DNA of 21,602 bases from Seminavis robusta. Its lineage: Eukaryota; Bacillariophyta; Bacillariophyceae; Naviculales; Naviculaceae. The position numbers were made by a program, and so were the translations under genes. The first letter of the stretch is position 1. Each line of letters begins with the position of its first letter. Below are positions 8,411 to 17,864 of this stretch, in pieces. Location: the NCBI GenBank assembly GCA_903772945.1, contig CAICTM010001844.1, forward strand, positions 1-21,602, written 5' to 3'. The notes under the pieces are model-generated. The model did not search any database, was not told where the DNA came from, and saw only the letters and a list, made by a program, of their open reading frames with translations.

Positions 8411-11395
8411 TTAAATAATGACAGAAATCGCCGAATAACAACAGAAGTGCAACCCAATACCACTTACTGTACGATTTAGGAAAAATGGACAATTCAAATT
8501 TCTGTTGTTAATTTATGACAACGGTCACCTACGCTACACCACCAAGTAGGATTCCACACCTTTTCAAAAACTTGACACCACAACAATTAGGTGAGTATTC
8601 GATCTCAACTGACTATACAATTCAAACATTTGGCGACACTCACCATATACCAACCGACACTATAGCATACCGACTACCACAACAGTCAACAGTCAGCTCA
8701 ACGCCAGACGGGCTTGCAGTGCATGGCGTTCTTGTCGGGGTGACACTCGAGGATGTGCGACCCATGCACTCCTTGCCAGCCGCGTCACAGATCCAATACT
8801 GCTTCCCTTTGGGATCAAGTTGCATCCTTTGGCACTCACGGCAAACCTGGAAAGATCCTTGCCGACAGACAATACACTTGCCCTGGGAGTGGTGCTTTGG
8901 GTTGCATGGCTTCATGCGCTTGGTTGGTGTTGGACCAGTCATCTGAAAGATGCTGTTCAGGGTATTGGATCCTCCTGTGTTCTCCACCCATTCTTTGGTA
9001 TCCCACCTGTCCTCTCGCTTGCGAAGGTTGCGCTGCTCCCACTTGTTGTCGACGAGCTGCTCGGCAAGGACTTCAATGAAGGTACGTGGTTCGACCTCGC
9101 AGTTGACAACGCTTCCTTTCATGAGCTGATATGCGTCGACGACGCACATGCTGAAGATGGACATGTTGACGCGACGATGCCAGGTGTTCGTGCGCATCTT
9201 CTTCTCTAAGGCAATGGCCTGTTGACGGACACGGTTGTGCTGGTCGATGGTTCCACAGGCGGAGTAGTACTTGCTGCAAGCTTCTGGCTGTGGAATGGTC
9301 AATTCCACTCTCTCTGCAGGCGACTCGATGTCGGGATTGGTCTGACGCCAACGATGGCGGACACAAGGGGGACCCGGAGCAATAGAGCTGCATGTAGAAA
9401 TAAAATAGCGACGGTCTCTATCAACCCAACAATAGGCCAATAGATCAACATCGTCCTTCTTGGCAGTGACCGCATGGACATCTCCACGTCCTGTGATCAT
9501 GGTGCGACGTGAAAGATATTGCATGGGGAATCCTTTGGTTGCAGTCTTGACAACACCAATGAATCTGAAGCCCGCTGTCTTGAGCCTCATGGCAGTGCCA
9601 ACGGATGCAAAGTAGCTGTCGCCAACCACAATGCGGTCAGTGTTTGACCAAGGCTTCACCAAGTCATAGAGGATGTTGCACCCATGTGTGTATCTGATCC
9701 AGGAACAAAAAAGAATATACAAGTGAGAAAGAGGAACCGATGAGCAAGTAAGAATGCAAGACGTTCACTTACCCACTGTTATCTTCGATGGCAGCCTCTT
9801 GTTCTCTGGCTTCTTGATCTGTGTCCGTAGCAGTGACCAGCTTGAGTTGCATCATAATGCCGGTGACTCCATCAGCAGAGTTCTGGATCTCGCATCCATA
9901 CTCTGGCTTCCTGTCGAGTGCGATGTAATGAGGCAAGCCCACGTTGATCCAGCTTCCTCCCAAACCATACCAGCGACTCATGGATTCATCCACACAGATG
10001 ATGTCAGAGGCAGACCAGTAGCGGCGGCGGTGATCATTCAACCTGTCAACAAATCCAGACACAGGCAACCACCTGTAGCGCTGGGACTCCATACCACTTG
10101 GCTTGGTGGGCGGCTGATAGCTCCAGCAGATGCAACGGTTCAAGTCTTCAAAGCGCTGGCGGCCCATTCCGGTTTTGCCAAGGTTGGCAGCTGGCATGTA
10201 CTTGCGTCCACGTTCAGACCAAAGGTTGCGACGATTGCCGAACTCAAAACGGGTGATCAACAAGAGCACACCAAAGTACTTAAGCAGTTCGCCCTTAGTC
10301 ATCTCTTTCTTTGCTTCAGACTTGAGGGCCTCGTTCGTCTTCTTCACCATGTAGTTCAACTGGTTGTTAGGGAAACAGGCCATGAAGAAGTCGAATGGCT
10401 GGAGGCTGTTGTCCTTTTCTGGGATGCAACCAGGAGTGTAGGAGCGGTATGAAATCTGACACTTCATTTCCCAGGCACGGAATGGAGTTGGACCATTGAA
10501 GGGAACGTCCGTGGGTGTCTTGTTGTGGTACCATTCGTAGCCGTGGTTCTCTGAGACAGGCCCTGGAATGCGTGGAAGAAGAGCCGGTGATGTAGGTTCT
10601 TGTTGGACAAAAGGTGTAATTTCTTCGTCCAATTCCACGCCCTCTGTGGGGGGTGGTGTTGCAGTTTCCTCCGTAGTTGCCTCTGCCGCAGATGCCCGTG
10701 GTTGTTCTTCGTTGCTGTTGCTGTTGCTGTTGCTGTTGCCTGTCAAAGGTGGTGGTGACGGGGTGGTGGTGTCCTGGTTTGCGTCGGGAAAGGCTTGACG
10801 GAACGTGCGATCAGGAAATTCTCGAATTGCTTTCTCAATTGGATCTTCTCCATCTTTGTTGGGATTGGACGCCTTCAAACTCTGGAGGCAGATCCACACA
10901 TCCTTGGCCCTGGCACTGTCAAGCTTGTAGAGCGCCCTGACATAGTTCGTTCCTCTCTTCGAGTGCTCGTTCTTCTTTCTCATCTCAACCTCTTGGACCA
11001 CTCCCTTGATCCACGTTGTCTTGTAGGATGCACCAAACATTCGCCTTGCATCATGGGTGACCTGCGAGGCCAAAGCCCAGCATTCACCACCAACCTTCTT
11101 GCGGGTGTCTTGAGGGGTGTCCGACATGATCAGCTATGGCGTAATGGCGCCAAAACGCGGTCGTTTTCGCCATCTTGACCTCGTTTTTCTTCGGAAAAGA
11201 AATGAAAAAAAAACTTCACGCCCGGAACATCCTCCGAGTTAGCACGCTTGATACCCGTCTGTTGCGCCATACTCACGCGGCAATGCATACGTGTACATAC
11301 ACAACCGATGGCGTAGAATAACGCTAGCCTATCATCTATATATTACTAGCTGCAGAAACATCTTAACGCTAGCATTTTCTAGTAGCGTTATTTAA
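8411..11395 (-). mobile_element. PiggyBac-family DNA transposon, probably complete
   Basis: Boundaries are proposed from TTAA tetranucleotides, the piggyBac target site, on both sides of the transposase gene. The left end reads inward TTAAATAATG (8411) and the right end reads inward on the minus strand TTAAATAACG (11395 to 11386), a 9/10 match. This gives about 2985 bp with roughly 230 bp 3' and 270 bp 5' of the coding region. Alternative TTAA sites at 8508-8511, 11363-11366 and 11407-11410 leave the exact ends uncertain. The presence of the element is certain from its transposase; its limits are inference. Confidence 0.6.
8640..11127 (-). CDS. PiggyBac-type (DDE_Tnp_1_7) transposase
   Basis: Two exons on the minus strand, 11127-9773 and 9693-8640, joined across a 79-bp GT-AG intron (9694-9772), give 802 residues with no internal stop. 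The first ATG is used. Residues 1-115 form a charged domain I do not recognise. Residues 116-190 are Pro/Thr/Ser/Asn-rich with an (NS)n run. The RNase H-fold domain follows from about 240, with three acidic residues in family context: IICVDESMSRW (Asp380), IVVGDSYFAS (Asp477) and GTIDQHNR (Asp602). A Cys/His-rich C-terminus (C715, H719, H720, C725, C728, C736, C739, C754, C761) matches the zinc-binding tail that binds transposon ends. The family cuts and pastes at TTAA without leaving a scar. The intron falls between the first and second catalytic Asp. The frame looks functional; whether it is active or domesticated is unknown. Confidence 0.93.
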
Positions 11396-11416
11396 CGACA
11401 GAAGCGTTAAATAACG
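11386..11416. repeat. 12-bp perfect inverted repeat around TTAA sites
   Basis: CGTTATTTAACG (11386-11397) and CGTTAAATAACG (11405-11416) are exact reverse complements separated by ACAGAAG. Each arm contains a TTAA. The pair sits at the proposed right end of the piggyBac element. Confidence 0.85.
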
Positions 11417-12728
11417 ACGCTTGTCCAATAGACAACGTAGTACCTGGTGGTACCTGGTACCAGGTACGCATAGCTAGGTAGCAAAACTTCGCTCAAAGGA
11501 CACACATGTACATGGATGTAAGATGTATCATAATCTTGGGGATTTCCGGGGCAAGTGGCAAGTTCCGAAGCTACCATACTAGCTAGCTAGTATCATGATC
11601 CATTGCAGGCATGGCATCATCCCAATGGGAGCAACCACCGATCTTGGGTGTCCAATGACAGAACACATTTTGATTTTTGTTTAGTTTAGTTTAGTTTAGT
11701 TCGATGTTGACACCTCTCTCGAGGCAAGACAGCCAGTTTCAAAAACGAAAACGATCGCTGCTTCAAGTTTCGTCTCTCGTCTCATCACAACAAACAAACA
11801 CACAAACAAACAAACAAACAAATACTTCTTCTGTCTTTTCTGCCTCAAAAGACAATGAGTATGCATGCATGCATGACGATGACAATGATGGAATTGAGAG
11901 TCCCATGTTCACGTGCCTCGAGATGTGCATCTACGGATGGACCCTCGCGCGGACCGCTGTGTGGTTGAACGGATCCTAGTCATCTTGCGGCGGTTCGTTC
12001 CTCTGTGGGGTGCTTGGTTGGGTCGTTCGTCCTCGTACATTATGGTACCGTAACAGTCAGTTCTTCTGTTTGGCGGGTCGCTCGCGTCTCACTAGCCAAT
12101 CTCTTTGTCTTTTCTCTTGGCTAGTACCGGTAGGTTCGTTCGATGTGGTTCGAGATCGATGCATGCTGTCCGTCCGCGTTCCGTACTCGCTTGCAAAGGT
12201 GGCCGTCTGTCGTCCATTTGGTGGTCGTCTCCGTTTTCGTAGTCATCCAACAGGTTAGTTCAACGCGTTGGTTTCATCATGCAACAACCACAACTATCTC
12301 AAAAGGTACGGTCCACGAGTCTTCGCATGCATACATGCATGGTTGTCGTTGGTAGTTATTTGCTCTTCGGAGTCAACATTTCTGTTGTTGGAAGTTGGCG
12401 GCCGGCAGAGCACTCTTTGAAGACTGTCCCCGCCACTTTGCTGAACCAAAGTGGCATGCATGCATGCAGCCTTGCTTCGCTTTTGCTCGCAGCTCAAGTC
12501 TAACCGATTTTTTCCCATTCTGTCCATCGGCCGTTTCACTTGTCATCCAAGTAGTCATGCTCCCATTCATTCATCATGTCAAACCGAAAGCACGGGTGCA
12601 TCTTCTGGAGCGGCCGACACTGCTACTAGAGTCTCGCAATTCTCTTGCTTTGCGCTCGGATTCGGTTCGATTTGTTTGTTCTCTCCGGTGTTGTGCTAGT
12701 CGACTCAAACCTAGCTAATATAATAGTT
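11396..12728. other. Intergenic region without a supported gene
   Basis: Open frames are short and unlike known proteins. The region holds an 18-bp palindrome (11450-11467), a (GTTTA)4 run near 11679-11699, a (CAAA)n tract near 11791-11820, and several TGCATGCA-type octamer palindromes (near 11861, 12323 and 12455). A transcript or UTR could lie here, but nothing in the sequence shows it. Confidence 0.5.
11450..11467. repeat. 18-bp perfect palindrome GTACCTGGTACCAGGTAC
   Basis: The sequence equals its own reverse complement. It is one of a family of GTACC-based palindromes found throughout the spacers of this window. Confidence 0.95.
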
Positions 12729-13007
12729 TCATAGTTTGAAGAGCTGCAGGCCAAGTGTCAGCATCGCTTCCGCGCCCTGCCCTGGTGCCACTCTTTCATG
12801 CCGTAGCTGGTTCCTAGTCTCACCCTTCTTTTGGTTTTCTTCTACTTGGTTTGCCTCCAGCTGATCCAACCTCCTCTTCATTGCACAACTTTCTGATTGA
12901 TTGTTCGTTGACTGTCCGGCTAGTCCGGATTCTCCATCAGCACCAGCCATAGGGAGCCAAAGCGAGCCAAGCGCCAACGTTGGAAGCAGCAGCGATGAGC
13001 ACAGCAT
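12729..13007 (-). CDS. Small ORF with signal-peptide-like N-terminus (doubtful)
   Basis: A 92-residue frame from an ATG at 13007. The first 24 residues (MLCSSLLLPTLALGSLWLPM, then AGAD) look like a cleavable signal peptide. The rest is polar and charged with a short Lys/Glu/Gln-rich helix-like stretch, and the frame ends in a hydrophobic LGLQLF. No family is recognised. Its 5' half lies inside a dispersed repeat, and the second copy of that repeat (18331-18503) encodes a similar LLLPTLVLWLP segment but lacks the ATG and stops shortly after. It may be a real secreted peptide, the first exon of a larger gene, or repeat-derived chance coding. Confidence 0.3.
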   Translation of the reverse strand: MLCSSLLLPTLALGSLWLPMAGADGESGLAGQSTNNQSESCAMKRRLDQLEANQVEENQKKGETRNQLRHERVAPGQGAEAMLTLGLQLFKL

Positions 13008-13025
13008 TGTCTACTAGCATGGACT

Positions 13026-13043
13026 GGTGGCTTGCAAGCCACC
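13026..13043. repeat. 18-bp perfect palindrome GGTGGCTTGCAAGCCACC
   Basis: Self-complementary over 18 bases inside dispersed repeat copy A. In the copy at 18331-18503 only the right half (GCAAGCCACC) is kept. Confidence 0.95.
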
Positions 13044-13161
13044 GGTATCCAACGAACTTCCTCTTCGCTGATGTTGGGCACATCCTACTGAGAACCAAGG
13101 TCGCTAGCTCCCCGCCAGTATCGCAGCTATCTTACTTTCGACTGGCACCGGCATTCACACA

Positions 13162-13186
13162 GGCGGTACCTGGTACCGGTACCGCC
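13162..13186. repeat. Inverted repeat of 9-bp arms built on GGTACC
   Basis: GGCGGTACC (13162-13170) and GGTACCGCC (13178-13186) flank TGGTACC, giving three KpnI-type sites in 25 bp. Confidence 0.95.
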
Positions 13187-13367
13187 AGGAGGCTACTTTA
13201 GTTAGTTAGATAAAAGTAGTGGTACCGCCCACTTGGGAGGGGCTACTTGGAACCGAGCTCCCAGGAGGAGCAAGCGAAAGCTACTACCAGCAGCTAGCGT
13301 ACCGGTACGGTGGGAGGATTGATGGTCATGAACCACTCGCATGACTTTCAAACAGCCTTACTGGCTT

Positions 13368-13408
13368 TTGAAAGATCCAAAGATCAATCAGAGATTTGGA
13401 TCTTTCAA
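13368..13408. repeat. Hairpin: 14-bp perfect arms, 13-nt loop, upstream of the cyclophilin gene
   Basis: TTGAAAGATCCAAA (13368-13381) is the exact reverse complement of 13395-13408. It lies 80 bp before the cyclophilin ATG, so it would be in the promoter or the 5' UTR. The loop and flanks repeat GATC words. It is probably part of the neighbouring repeat rather than a regulatory element. Confidence 0.85.
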
Positions 13409-13487
13409 CACCCCACCAGCTAGCCCATGGTCAAAAAGCCGTTCGTAGCCTCAGGCTTTTCATCTACATGTATCGAAGAAAGGAACA

Positions 13488-14659
13488 ATGGCAGCTACCT
13501 TACCCCGAGTATTCCTGGTTTCGAGCAGACATCATGGCTCTCGAACAGTCCGCGTCCAACCGACACTGGTCCGTCAACGTTTCTTTTCCGAGTCTGCGAA
13601 AGAGACCGCACCCAAAAAGACACCCGATCCAACCGTTAACGGTGGCGGCGGGAACAACAACATGATGTGGCATGTCGCCACGGCAGCGGTATTTGGGCTG
13701 TCCTTTGTTGGTGTCCGATATGGTTTGAAGAACATGAACTTGGACAAGGAGGACGGCGCAATCGCTGCCGCTACAAAGCCAGAACCTCAGGCAGAAGTCA
13801 CTTCCAAGGTCTACTTTGATGTGTCCATCGACAAGCAACCAGCCGGGCGAGTTGTGATGGGTCTTTACGGTGGAGTGGTCCCCAAGACGGCCAAAAATTT
13901 TGAAACACTCTGCAAAGGAACCGTAAAGAAGGGCAACATTGATTTGACCTACTCCAAGACCACGTTTCATAGAATTATCCCTGGATTCATGGTGAGTGAG
14001 TTAGTTCGGAAGGGGCATGCGCAAATTCACCTCTTCAGCCCCTTGCTAGATCTTACTCATCATTTTTTCATTTTGCGTGGGTGGATAGATCCAAGGCGGG
14101 GATTTCACACAACATGATGGTAGGTTTAAACCATGTACTCTGTGGAACACAATCTTCGACGGCTTCCACGTGCGGGCAGATTCTCACCTTCTGTGTAAAT
14201 ACTGTACTTCAAAGGAACTGGTGGTCTCTCCATCTACGGAAACAAATTCGAGGATGAGAATTTTCAACTCAAGCATACTGCACCTTTTATTTTGTCTATG
14301 GCGAATGGTGAGTATTTGTCAACAAGAGGATTCATCATTCAATGAAGGTGTCGATGCGCATCTCATCATTTCCCTCTTATATGTTTCCCTACTGAACTTG
14401 ACAACTAGCTGGACCCAACACTAATGGCAGCCAATTCTTCATCACGACAAAAAAGACGCCCTGGTTGGACGGAAAACACGTCGTGTTTGGATGTGTCCTG
14501 GATGGATTTGATGTGGTCAAACTCATTGAATTGAATGGCAGCAGTTCGGGCAGACCGAAACAAAGAGTTGTCATTACCAAAGCCGGAATAGTGGAAGACG
14601 AGGCAGACGACAACAATGAAAAGGACGACAATGTCAAGGAAGGAAAGGCAAAACAATAA
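13488..14659 (+). CDS. Cyclophilin-type peptidyl-prolyl isomerase, probably mitochondrial and membrane-anchored
   Basis: Exons 13488-13991, 14089-14119 (31 nt), 14215-14307 and 14409-14659 (stop TAA) give 292 residues; introns are 97, 95 and 101 bp, all GT-AG with consistent phase. The ATG context is ACAATGG. Residues 1-40 are Arg/Ser-rich with few acids, as in mitochondrial presequences. A hydrophobic helix at about 60-80 follows, then a linker and the cyclophilin domain from about 107 to 270. Active-site residues are present: Arg162 (FHRIIPGFM), Gln170 (IQGGDF), Phe220 (SQFFITT), Trp228 (TPWLDGKH, the residue linked to cyclosporin binding) and His233. The tail is short, acidic and lysine-containing. 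The enzyme catalyses cis-trans isomerisation of prolyl bonds. Targeting to the mitochondrial inner membrane is inferred; a plastid route seems less likely because no signal peptide or ASAF-type motif is seen. Confidence 0.93.
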
Positions 14660-15210
14660 ACGCGACAATCTAATAGCTGGAGGATGCACTGTACATCGAC
14701 GTGTTTGTAGGTGTAGGTGTTCCTCTAGCTCTATCGTGCAGCCTTGCCAAGCCTGCTGGTTGTGGGTAAAAGCAGACGATCGGGACACGATGCCTTCCAT
14801 TCATCAAATGTAGGTACAGGAGTCCAAGGACACTTTCTTCCTTTTCTTTCTTGAGCTTCCCAAGGAAGGCTAAGTTTTCTCACATGCTAGCTGGTACCGG
14901 TAGTAACATTATTAGAGCTCCGTTGCTGCTGTGTAAGCCCAAGCGTTCGACCAACAATTGCTTGGACCTCCAAAGGGACGAAAAACAGCATGCCCAACTT
15001 TCAACAAAACTGGGACTCGACTGAGTCGAGTCAATCGATCGGTTCACGGTTGGATGCAATCTTGCTGGGTCTTGTTCGCGTGCTGGCTAGCCAGCAGAAG
15101 TCCCTACGTACAACTCTCGTACCACTCTCCATGCTCCATCTCCTTTCTCACAAAACCCAAAACAACAAAACCAAAACACAAGAAACACAATAAGACGTCT
15201 GCATCACAAG
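14660..15210. other. Spacer between the cyclophilin and DUF6174 genes
   Basis: No gene is supported. It holds the 3' region of the cyclophilin transcript and the 5' region of the next gene. The last 60 bp before the ATG at 15211 are very A/C-rich (repeated CAAAAC-like words), as expected of a 5' leader. A GGTACCGGT palindromic motif lies near 14893. Confidence 0.6.
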
Positions 15211-16107
15211 ATGACTCACAACAACAAAATTTACTCTGTTGCCACCACAGGCCTCTTGGGGCTTCTTTTGGCTCAACAAGGCGCTGCAGTTTCAACACCC
15301 AACTTTTTGCCAGAACAAGATCAACTGGAGAGGAACCAAGCTCTGTGGGAAGGACTGGGTTTCCAATCCTACCAATTAGAGTATGAAAGAGTTGGAACCA
15401 ATCTTCCTTCCACATATCCCTTTCCATGGGCTGTCACAGTAAACTCCCCACACAACCCTGGTGTCATCACTGGAGTAGATGCCAGCTTCAATAACATCCC
15501 ATCCAGTGTACCGCTACCGTCCATGGAATCACTTTTTACACTGATTCAAAATGAGATTGATGCCAACACAGATCTTGATATTGAAGTTCAATATGACACT
15601 ACAAAAGGATTTCCCGCCAACATTCATTTTGTTAGGTCTGATGGCAGCATTTATGGAGTGCAGGTAACCCACTTCGTCCCCCTTGGTGGCAGCAACACTC
15701 CCGGTCCCACTCCAACCAGTGCACAACAACAACTAAACCAGGCAGTGGCACTTTGGAAGTCAATGAATATTTTGAAATATGCCTATGACTTCAACATGTT
15801 TGGACCAAATCCTCAAAACATTGTCTTTCCCTGGACTATTACAGTGTCCAATGGTGTCCAAGTCACCGCAATGGATGGAAATAGCAACCAGATCAATTGG
15901 GTGAACAACAACCCTCATCCCATGAGCTTTGATGAGCTCTTTACCATGATTCAATCCGCCATCAACCAAAGCCCCAAATACCTGGAAGTGAGCTACAATC
16001 AACAATATGGATATCCTGTGGACATTTACATTGTATATGATGATACTACTGCAGATGCTACTGTTGACGCGAAGATCTCGGATTTCTCTCTTCCTGTAGG
16101 ACGGTAA
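15211..16107 (+). CDS. Secreted protein with two tandem DUF6174 units
   Basis: An intronless frame of 298 residues starting at ATG 15211 and ending in TAA. Residues 1-27 form a signal peptide (basic start, then GLLGLLLAQQGAAVS). Two related units follow. Unit 1 is about 42-157 and unit 2 about 175-296. Each has the order ALW(E/K)xxxxxxY, FPW(A/T)(V/I)TV, a variable loop, (M)xSxxxLFTxIQxxI, xVxYxxxxG(F/Y)Pxx(I)xxV. This pattern matches DUF6174, a secreted or lipoprotein domain of unknown function common in diatoms and bacteria. A Pro/Thr/Gly linker (159-172) joins the units. Unit 2 ends in the DDTTADATVDAKISDF segment typical of the family C-terminus, while unit 1 has a shortened version. No catalytic residues can be named. 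The protein is probably exported to the cell surface or medium. Confidence 0.85.
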   Translation: MTHNNKIYSVATTGLLGLLLAQQGAAVSTPNFLPEQDQLERNQALWEGLGFQSYQLEYERVGTNLPSTYPFPWAVTVNSPHNPGVITGVDASFNNIPSSVPLPSMESLFTLIQNEIDANTDLDIEVQYDTTKGFPANIHFVRSDGSIYGVQVTHFVPLGGSNTPGPTPTSAQQQLNQAVALWKSMNILKYAYDFNMFGPNPQNIVFPWTITVSNGVQVTAMDGNSNQINWVNNNPHPMSFDELFTMIQSAINQSPKYLEVSYNQQYGYPVDIYIVYDDTTADATVDAKISDFSLPVGR

Positions 16108-16204
16108 ACCAAAAGTAACAAGCCCATTTGTTCACTCATGACAGTACATGATCTACTATTACTAGTAGTCTCAGCAACATTTGTATGGGTTGCACTGTAC
16201 AAGG

Positions 16205-16330
16205 CCAGCCGGTATTGCAGCTACCAGTACTAGTATCGTACTTTCGACCTGCACAACGGTGACGGCACACAAAGGGGTGGTATCGGTACGGGTAGCTACT
16301 TTAGCTAGCTAGAAGTACCGCTACGTGGTC
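16205..16330. repeat. Dispersed repeat, copy B
   Basis: Diverged direct copy of 13109-13230: shared blocks include GGTATTGCAGCTA (GTATCGCAGCTA in copy A), TACTTTCGAC, ACACA followed by GGT-GGTACGG, and GCTACTTTAGCTAGCTAGA. Confidence 0.65.
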
Positions 16331-16487
16331 AGATCAAAGATCAAAGGCAAAAAGATCCAGAAGTGCTCCACGAGTCAGTTTTATCGAACACCCCTCAATT
16401 GTCGTATCGGTACCACCGTGATGACGTACCACTGAGTTGCGGGAATACGTGTTTTACTGTTCTACAGCAGTTCCAACTGTTTATTTT

Positions 16488-16695
16488 GGAAGAATGAGTG
16501 AAAATAGAAGAATGACACAATCTGGAAGAATGACACAATCTGGAAGAATGACACAATCTGGAAGAATGACACAATCTGGAAGGCTCTACGTAACATTGAT
16601 TAGTAATTAGTACCAGGTATCGCAATCTGGAAGAATGACACATCTGGAAGATTGATGCAAATTAAAAGCATGACTCAAAGTGGAAGATTAACCCA
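16488..16695 (+). repeat. 18-bp minisatellite (GGAAGAATGACACAATCT)n
   Basis: Four near-perfect units run from 16506 to 16577 (unit 1 differs at one base), with a degenerate unit before (16488-16505) and a partial unit after. Scattered degenerate units follow at 16627-16695. The 18-bp period would encode a Gly-Arg-Met-Thr-Gln-Ser repeat on the plus strand, but no gene context supports translation. Confidence 0.9.
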
Positions 16696-16946
16696 ACTTG
16701 CTGGGGACCAACAAAAGGATGCTTCAAGAGCCCATTTCCCGCCAACTCCCTCACATAGAAGTGCTTGTTCCATCGATCGTTGGCATCAACACAAGCATGC
16801 AGATCTCAAGTCTTCCACGAGTCAAATGTCAACCCAACTCTCTTCTCTTTTGCACCACAACGATTTGTCATATCTTTATAGGAACTTTGTTCATCGCTCA
16901 TAGTATCATTGAATAGTGTATTTTGCAGTATTGCAAACGAGTCATC

Positions 16947-17864
16947 ATGATACTAGTAAAGAGAACAAGTGTGTTGTTATTGCTACTGCTGTCGGTAGCA
17001 GCAGTGATGCTCGCCGTGGCCAACGAACCAGAACCCATTCGAGTCGCCTACGCTGGATTCGGAAAAAGCGGAACAAGGTCCCTTGCCCAAGCCCTGACTC
17101 GGCTCGGTTACAAAACCTGCCACGGAACCGAGATGATCGCCATGAAGGGATACAAGGGCATTATGGAAGCCTTTGCCGACGACCGCATCGATGACGCACT
17201 CCGTCTCACCGAAGAAGAAGGATGCAATGCCACTTTCGAAGTCCATTCCTGGTGGTGGCAGGAGGTCCGCAAGAAACGCCCCAATGCCAAGTTTATTGTG
17301 GTCATTCGAGACTACGATCGGTGGGAACCGAGCATGCAACACACTCTCAAGGTGCTCCAGCCCATGCTCCGGTATCCCTTTCGGTGGGTCCCTGTCATGG
17401 ATGTGGGCGTCCGTGTCATGGTGAAAGCGGCGATGCATTCCATGGACGTGGGACCCGACTACGCCATGGAGTACCTGACGCACCCCACCGACGAGAAATT
17501 CATTGCCAAACGAAAACAAATGTACGACAAGTTTGTTGTGGATGGCACAAAGTTTGCCCAAAAGGAACCAAAGCGAGCCTTGCTGTTTCATTTGAAGGAT
17601 GGCTATGCACCATTGTGTCAGTTTCTGGGTGTTGACAATGACAAGTGCCCAATCGACGAACCATTCCCTCATATCAACACGCGCTGGGAACTCACCATTA
17701 CTATTGCTGTGTTTATGATCATCGAAGTGTCTGTGTTTCTTGCCCCAGTCCTTGTCATTTTAGTTGTGGCTAGAAAACTGTGGTTGCGGCGGGGCACATC
17801 CGATTCTGCTGCCGTCACTGATGCTGCTGCAACAGCAGAGAGGAGGAATAAGAAACACAAGTAG
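16947..17864 (+). CDS. Sulfotransferase-like (P-loop) membrane protein
   Basis: Intronless, 305 residues, from ATG 16947 (the first in-frame ATG) to TAG. Residues 1-25 form a signal peptide or anchor with a Leu6 run. A PAPS-binding-like loop GFGKSGTRSL lies at about 37-46, followed by a typical helix (AQALTRLGYKTCHG). The 3'-phosphate-binding-like segment FIVVIRDYDRWEPSM lies at about 116-130, where relatives usually have RDP followed by W and S. This order matches the Sulfotransfer_4 group, whose members are mostly unassigned to a substrate; the family moves sulfate from PAPS to an acceptor. A second hydrophobic helix at about 249-276 is followed by a basic cytosolic tail ending RRNKKHK, with Lys residues resembling an ER-retention signal. 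Placement in the ER or Golgi membrane is inferred. Confidence 0.8.
   Translation: MILVKRTSVLLLLLLSVAAVMLAVANEPEPIRVAYAGFGKSGTRSLAQALTRLGYKTCHGTEMIAMKGYKGIMEAFADDRIDDALRLTEEEGCNATFEVHSWWWQEVRKKRPNAKFIVVIRDYDRWEPSMQHTLKVLQPMLRYPFRWVPVMDVGVRVMVKAAMHSMDVGPDYAMEYLTHPTDEKFIAKRKQMYDKFVVDGTKFAQKEPKRALLFHLKDGYAPLCQFLGVDNDKCPIDEPFPHINTRWELTITIAVFMIIEVSVFLAPVLVILVVARKLWLRRGTSDSAAVTDAAATAERRNKKHK

Larger units (their letters stand above)
12951..13230. repeat. Dispersed repeat, copy A
   Basis: The first part (12951-13110) matches 18331-18503, including GCAAGCCACCGGTATCC, AACTTCCTCTTCGC and GAACCAA-GTCGCT. The second part (13109-13230) matches 16205-16320 (GTAT-GCAGCTA, TACTTTCGAC, GCTACTTTAG-TAG-TAGA). 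It therefore links two other copies 3-5 kb away and may be the most complete member in this window. It contains an 18-bp palindrome at 13026-13043 and an inverted repeat at 13162-13186. Confidence 0.7.
16108..16946. other. Spacer with dispersed repeat copy B and a minisatellite
   Basis: No gene is supported between the DUF6174 gene and the sulfotransferase-like gene. It contains dispersed repeat copy B (16205-16330) and an 18-bp minisatellite (16488-16695). The remainder, 16696-16946, shows nothing recognisable and must include the promoter of the gene starting at 16947. Confidence 0.6.

Noticed and set aside
8515..9209. Plus-strand frames opposite the piggyBac transposase
   Set aside because: They are antisense shadows of the conserved catalytic and zinc-binding coding sequence.
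11704..12720. Several plus-strand frames of 60-107 codons
   Set aside because: Overlapping in different frames, built partly on CAAA and TGCATGCA repeats, with no family match or clear splice structure.
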